Both the position numbers and the translations under genes were made by a program. 5,153 nucleotides of DNA. It comes from Atopobium sp. UBA2090. GTDB lineage: Bacteria > Actinomycetota > Coriobacteriia > Coriobacteriales > Atopobiaceae. The stretch spans positions 8,353 through 13,505 of the forward strand of contig DCZG01000138.1 in NCBI GenBank assembly GCA_002331575.1, in the 5' to 3' direction. Positions 4,345 through 5,153 of this stretch are shown in pieces. The notes below the pieces were generated by a model. The model was given only the letters and a program-made list of their open reading frames with translations. It was not told where the DNA came from and ran no database searches. The number at the start of each line of letters is the position of its first letter. Position 1 is the first letter of the stretch.

Positions 4345-5153
4345 ATGACGCGTCCCATGACCATGGCGGAGAAGATCCTCGCCGACCACGCCGGGATCGA
4401 CGAGGTCGTTCCCGGCCAGCTCGTCGAGTGCGATCTCGACGGCGTCCTCGCCAACGACATCACGGCGCCCATCGCCATCAAGACCGTGCGCGAGATCGGC
4501 GCCGGCGTCTTCGACCGCGAGAGGATCTTTCTCGTCCCCGACCACTATTCGCCTAACAAGGACATCAAGTCGGCCGAGCAGACCAAGGTGACCAGGGACT
4601 TCGCGCACGAGTTCGGCATCACGAACTACTTCGAGCAGGGATGTATGGGCATCGAGCACGCCCTTCTCCCCGAGCAGGGCATCGTCGTCCCCGGTGACCT
4701 CGTCATCGGCGCAGACAGCCATACCTGCACCTATGGCGGCATCGGCGCGTTCTCCACGGGCGTGGGGTCCACCGACGCGGGCGTGGGTATGGCCACTGGG
4801 CGCGCCTGGTTCAAGGTCCCCGAGACCATCCGCATCGTCATCGACGGCGACCTGCCCGCCGGAGCGGGCGCGAAGGACATCATCCTCCACGTCATCGGCC
4901 TCATCGGCGTCGACGGCGCGCTCTACTGCTCCATGGAGTTCACCGGCACCACCATCGCCGGGCTCTCGGTGGAGGGTCGCCTCACCATCGCCAACATGGC
5001 CATCGAGGCAGGCGGCAAGGCCGGCCTCTTCGAGGTGGACGACGTCTGCCGGGCGTACGTCGAGGGCCGCGCGCGGCATCCCTACCGCGAGTACCACGCG
5101 GATGCGGACGCCATCTATCGGCAGGTCATCCACATCGACGCCGCCGACATCGC
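4345..5153 (+). CDS. leuC: 3-isopropylmalate dehydratase large subunit, 5' part (3' end outside window)
   Basis: With the small subunit LeuD it isomerises 2-isopropylmalate to 3-isopropylmalate through isopropylmaleate, using a [4Fe-4S] cluster; cytosolic. 269 codons are visible before the edge, starting MTRPMTMAEKILADHAG. Motifs of the aconitase superfamily: DHYSPNKD (66-73), QGCMGIEHALLPEQG (98-112), PGDLVIGADSHTCTYGGIGAFSTGVGSTD in two parts (116-127 and 128-144), KVPETI (157-162), GAKDIILHVIGLIGVDGA (175-192), and NMAIEAGGKAGLFEVDD (217-233). The layout fits the shorter LeuC2/homoaconitase-like type of about 420 residues rather than the 466-residue E. coli form. The cluster-binding cysteines of the family lie further toward the C-terminus and are outside the window, so an intact active site cannot be confirmed. 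Start chosen by the Shine-Dalgarno at 4327-4334. It is 25 bases after leuA with no terminator between, so the genes are co-transcribed by inference; leuD and leuB are expected downstream but not visible. Confidence 0.93.
   Translation, partial: MTRPMTMAEKILADHAGIDEVVPGQLVECDLDGVLANDITAPIAIKTVREIGAGVFDRERIFLVPDHYSPNKDIKSAEQTKVTRDFAHEFGITNYFEQGCMGIEHALLPEQGIVVPGDLVIGADSHTCTYGGIGAFSTGVGSTDAGVGMATGRAWFKVPETIRIVIDGDLPAGAGAKDIILHVIGLIGVDGALYCSMEFTGTTIAGLSVEGRLTIANMAIEAGGKAGLFEVDDVCRAYVEGRARHPYREYHADADAIYRQVIHIDAADI

Noticed and set aside
2601..4481. 626-codon minus-strand frame, and the 285-codon minus-strand frame at 4276-5133
   Set aside because: Antisense shadows of leuA and leuC in GC-rich DNA, with low-complexity Asp/Val/Gly-rich translations.

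Overview
The window is GC-rich bacterial chromosome with dense, plus-strand genes. The cobalamin-dependent methionine synthase has no reactivation domain, LeuC is of the short LeuC2/homoaconitase-like type, and both codon use and Shine-Dalgarno sites are GC-rich. Together these suggest a Coriobacteriia-like actinobacterium (Olsenella, Collinsella or Atopobium relatives). That placement is inference from protein style, not a database match.

Layout: (1) 2-1846 is the 3' part of metH, cut by the window edge. (2) 1847-2783 is a long region of about 940 bases. Its first half (about 1880-2351) is a palindrome-rich repeat array with no convincing gene. Its second half (about 2440-2783) looks like the regulatory leader of the leucine operon. 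(3) 2784-4319 is leuA, complete. (4) 4345-5153 is the start of leuC, cut by the window edge.

The main discovery is a 39-codon ORF at 2499-2618. It has a good Shine-Dalgarno site and ends in a Leu-dense tract (LLVLSLLLL, 7 Leu in 9 residues, including rare CTA codons), 165 bases before leuA. This is the signature of a leucine leader peptide that senses charged tRNA-Leu by ribosome stalling. The RNA after it can form several hairpins, one overlapping the leader stop codon. None has a U-tract, so control of leuA may be translational, Rho-dependent or pseudoknot-based rather than a classical intrinsic attenuator.

The second point of interest is the array between metH and the leader. Three successive blocks each contain one inverted arm flanked by two or three interchangeable complementary arms. 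The arm sequences differ between blocks but are related (GAGCCAAAG, GTGCCAATAA, GCCAAAGG). Two copies share an outer ACCTGCGGG motif and show a compensatory base-pair change.

Functionally, leuA and leuC begin leucine synthesis from 2-ketoisovalerate: LeuA makes 2-isopropylmalate and LeuC, with LeuD, isomerises it. They lie 25 bases apart with matching ribosome-binding sites, so they are very likely one operon under the leader. metH is a separate methionine/one-carbon gene. An orphan Shine-Dalgarno just after its stop suggests that it may once have had a downstream partner.
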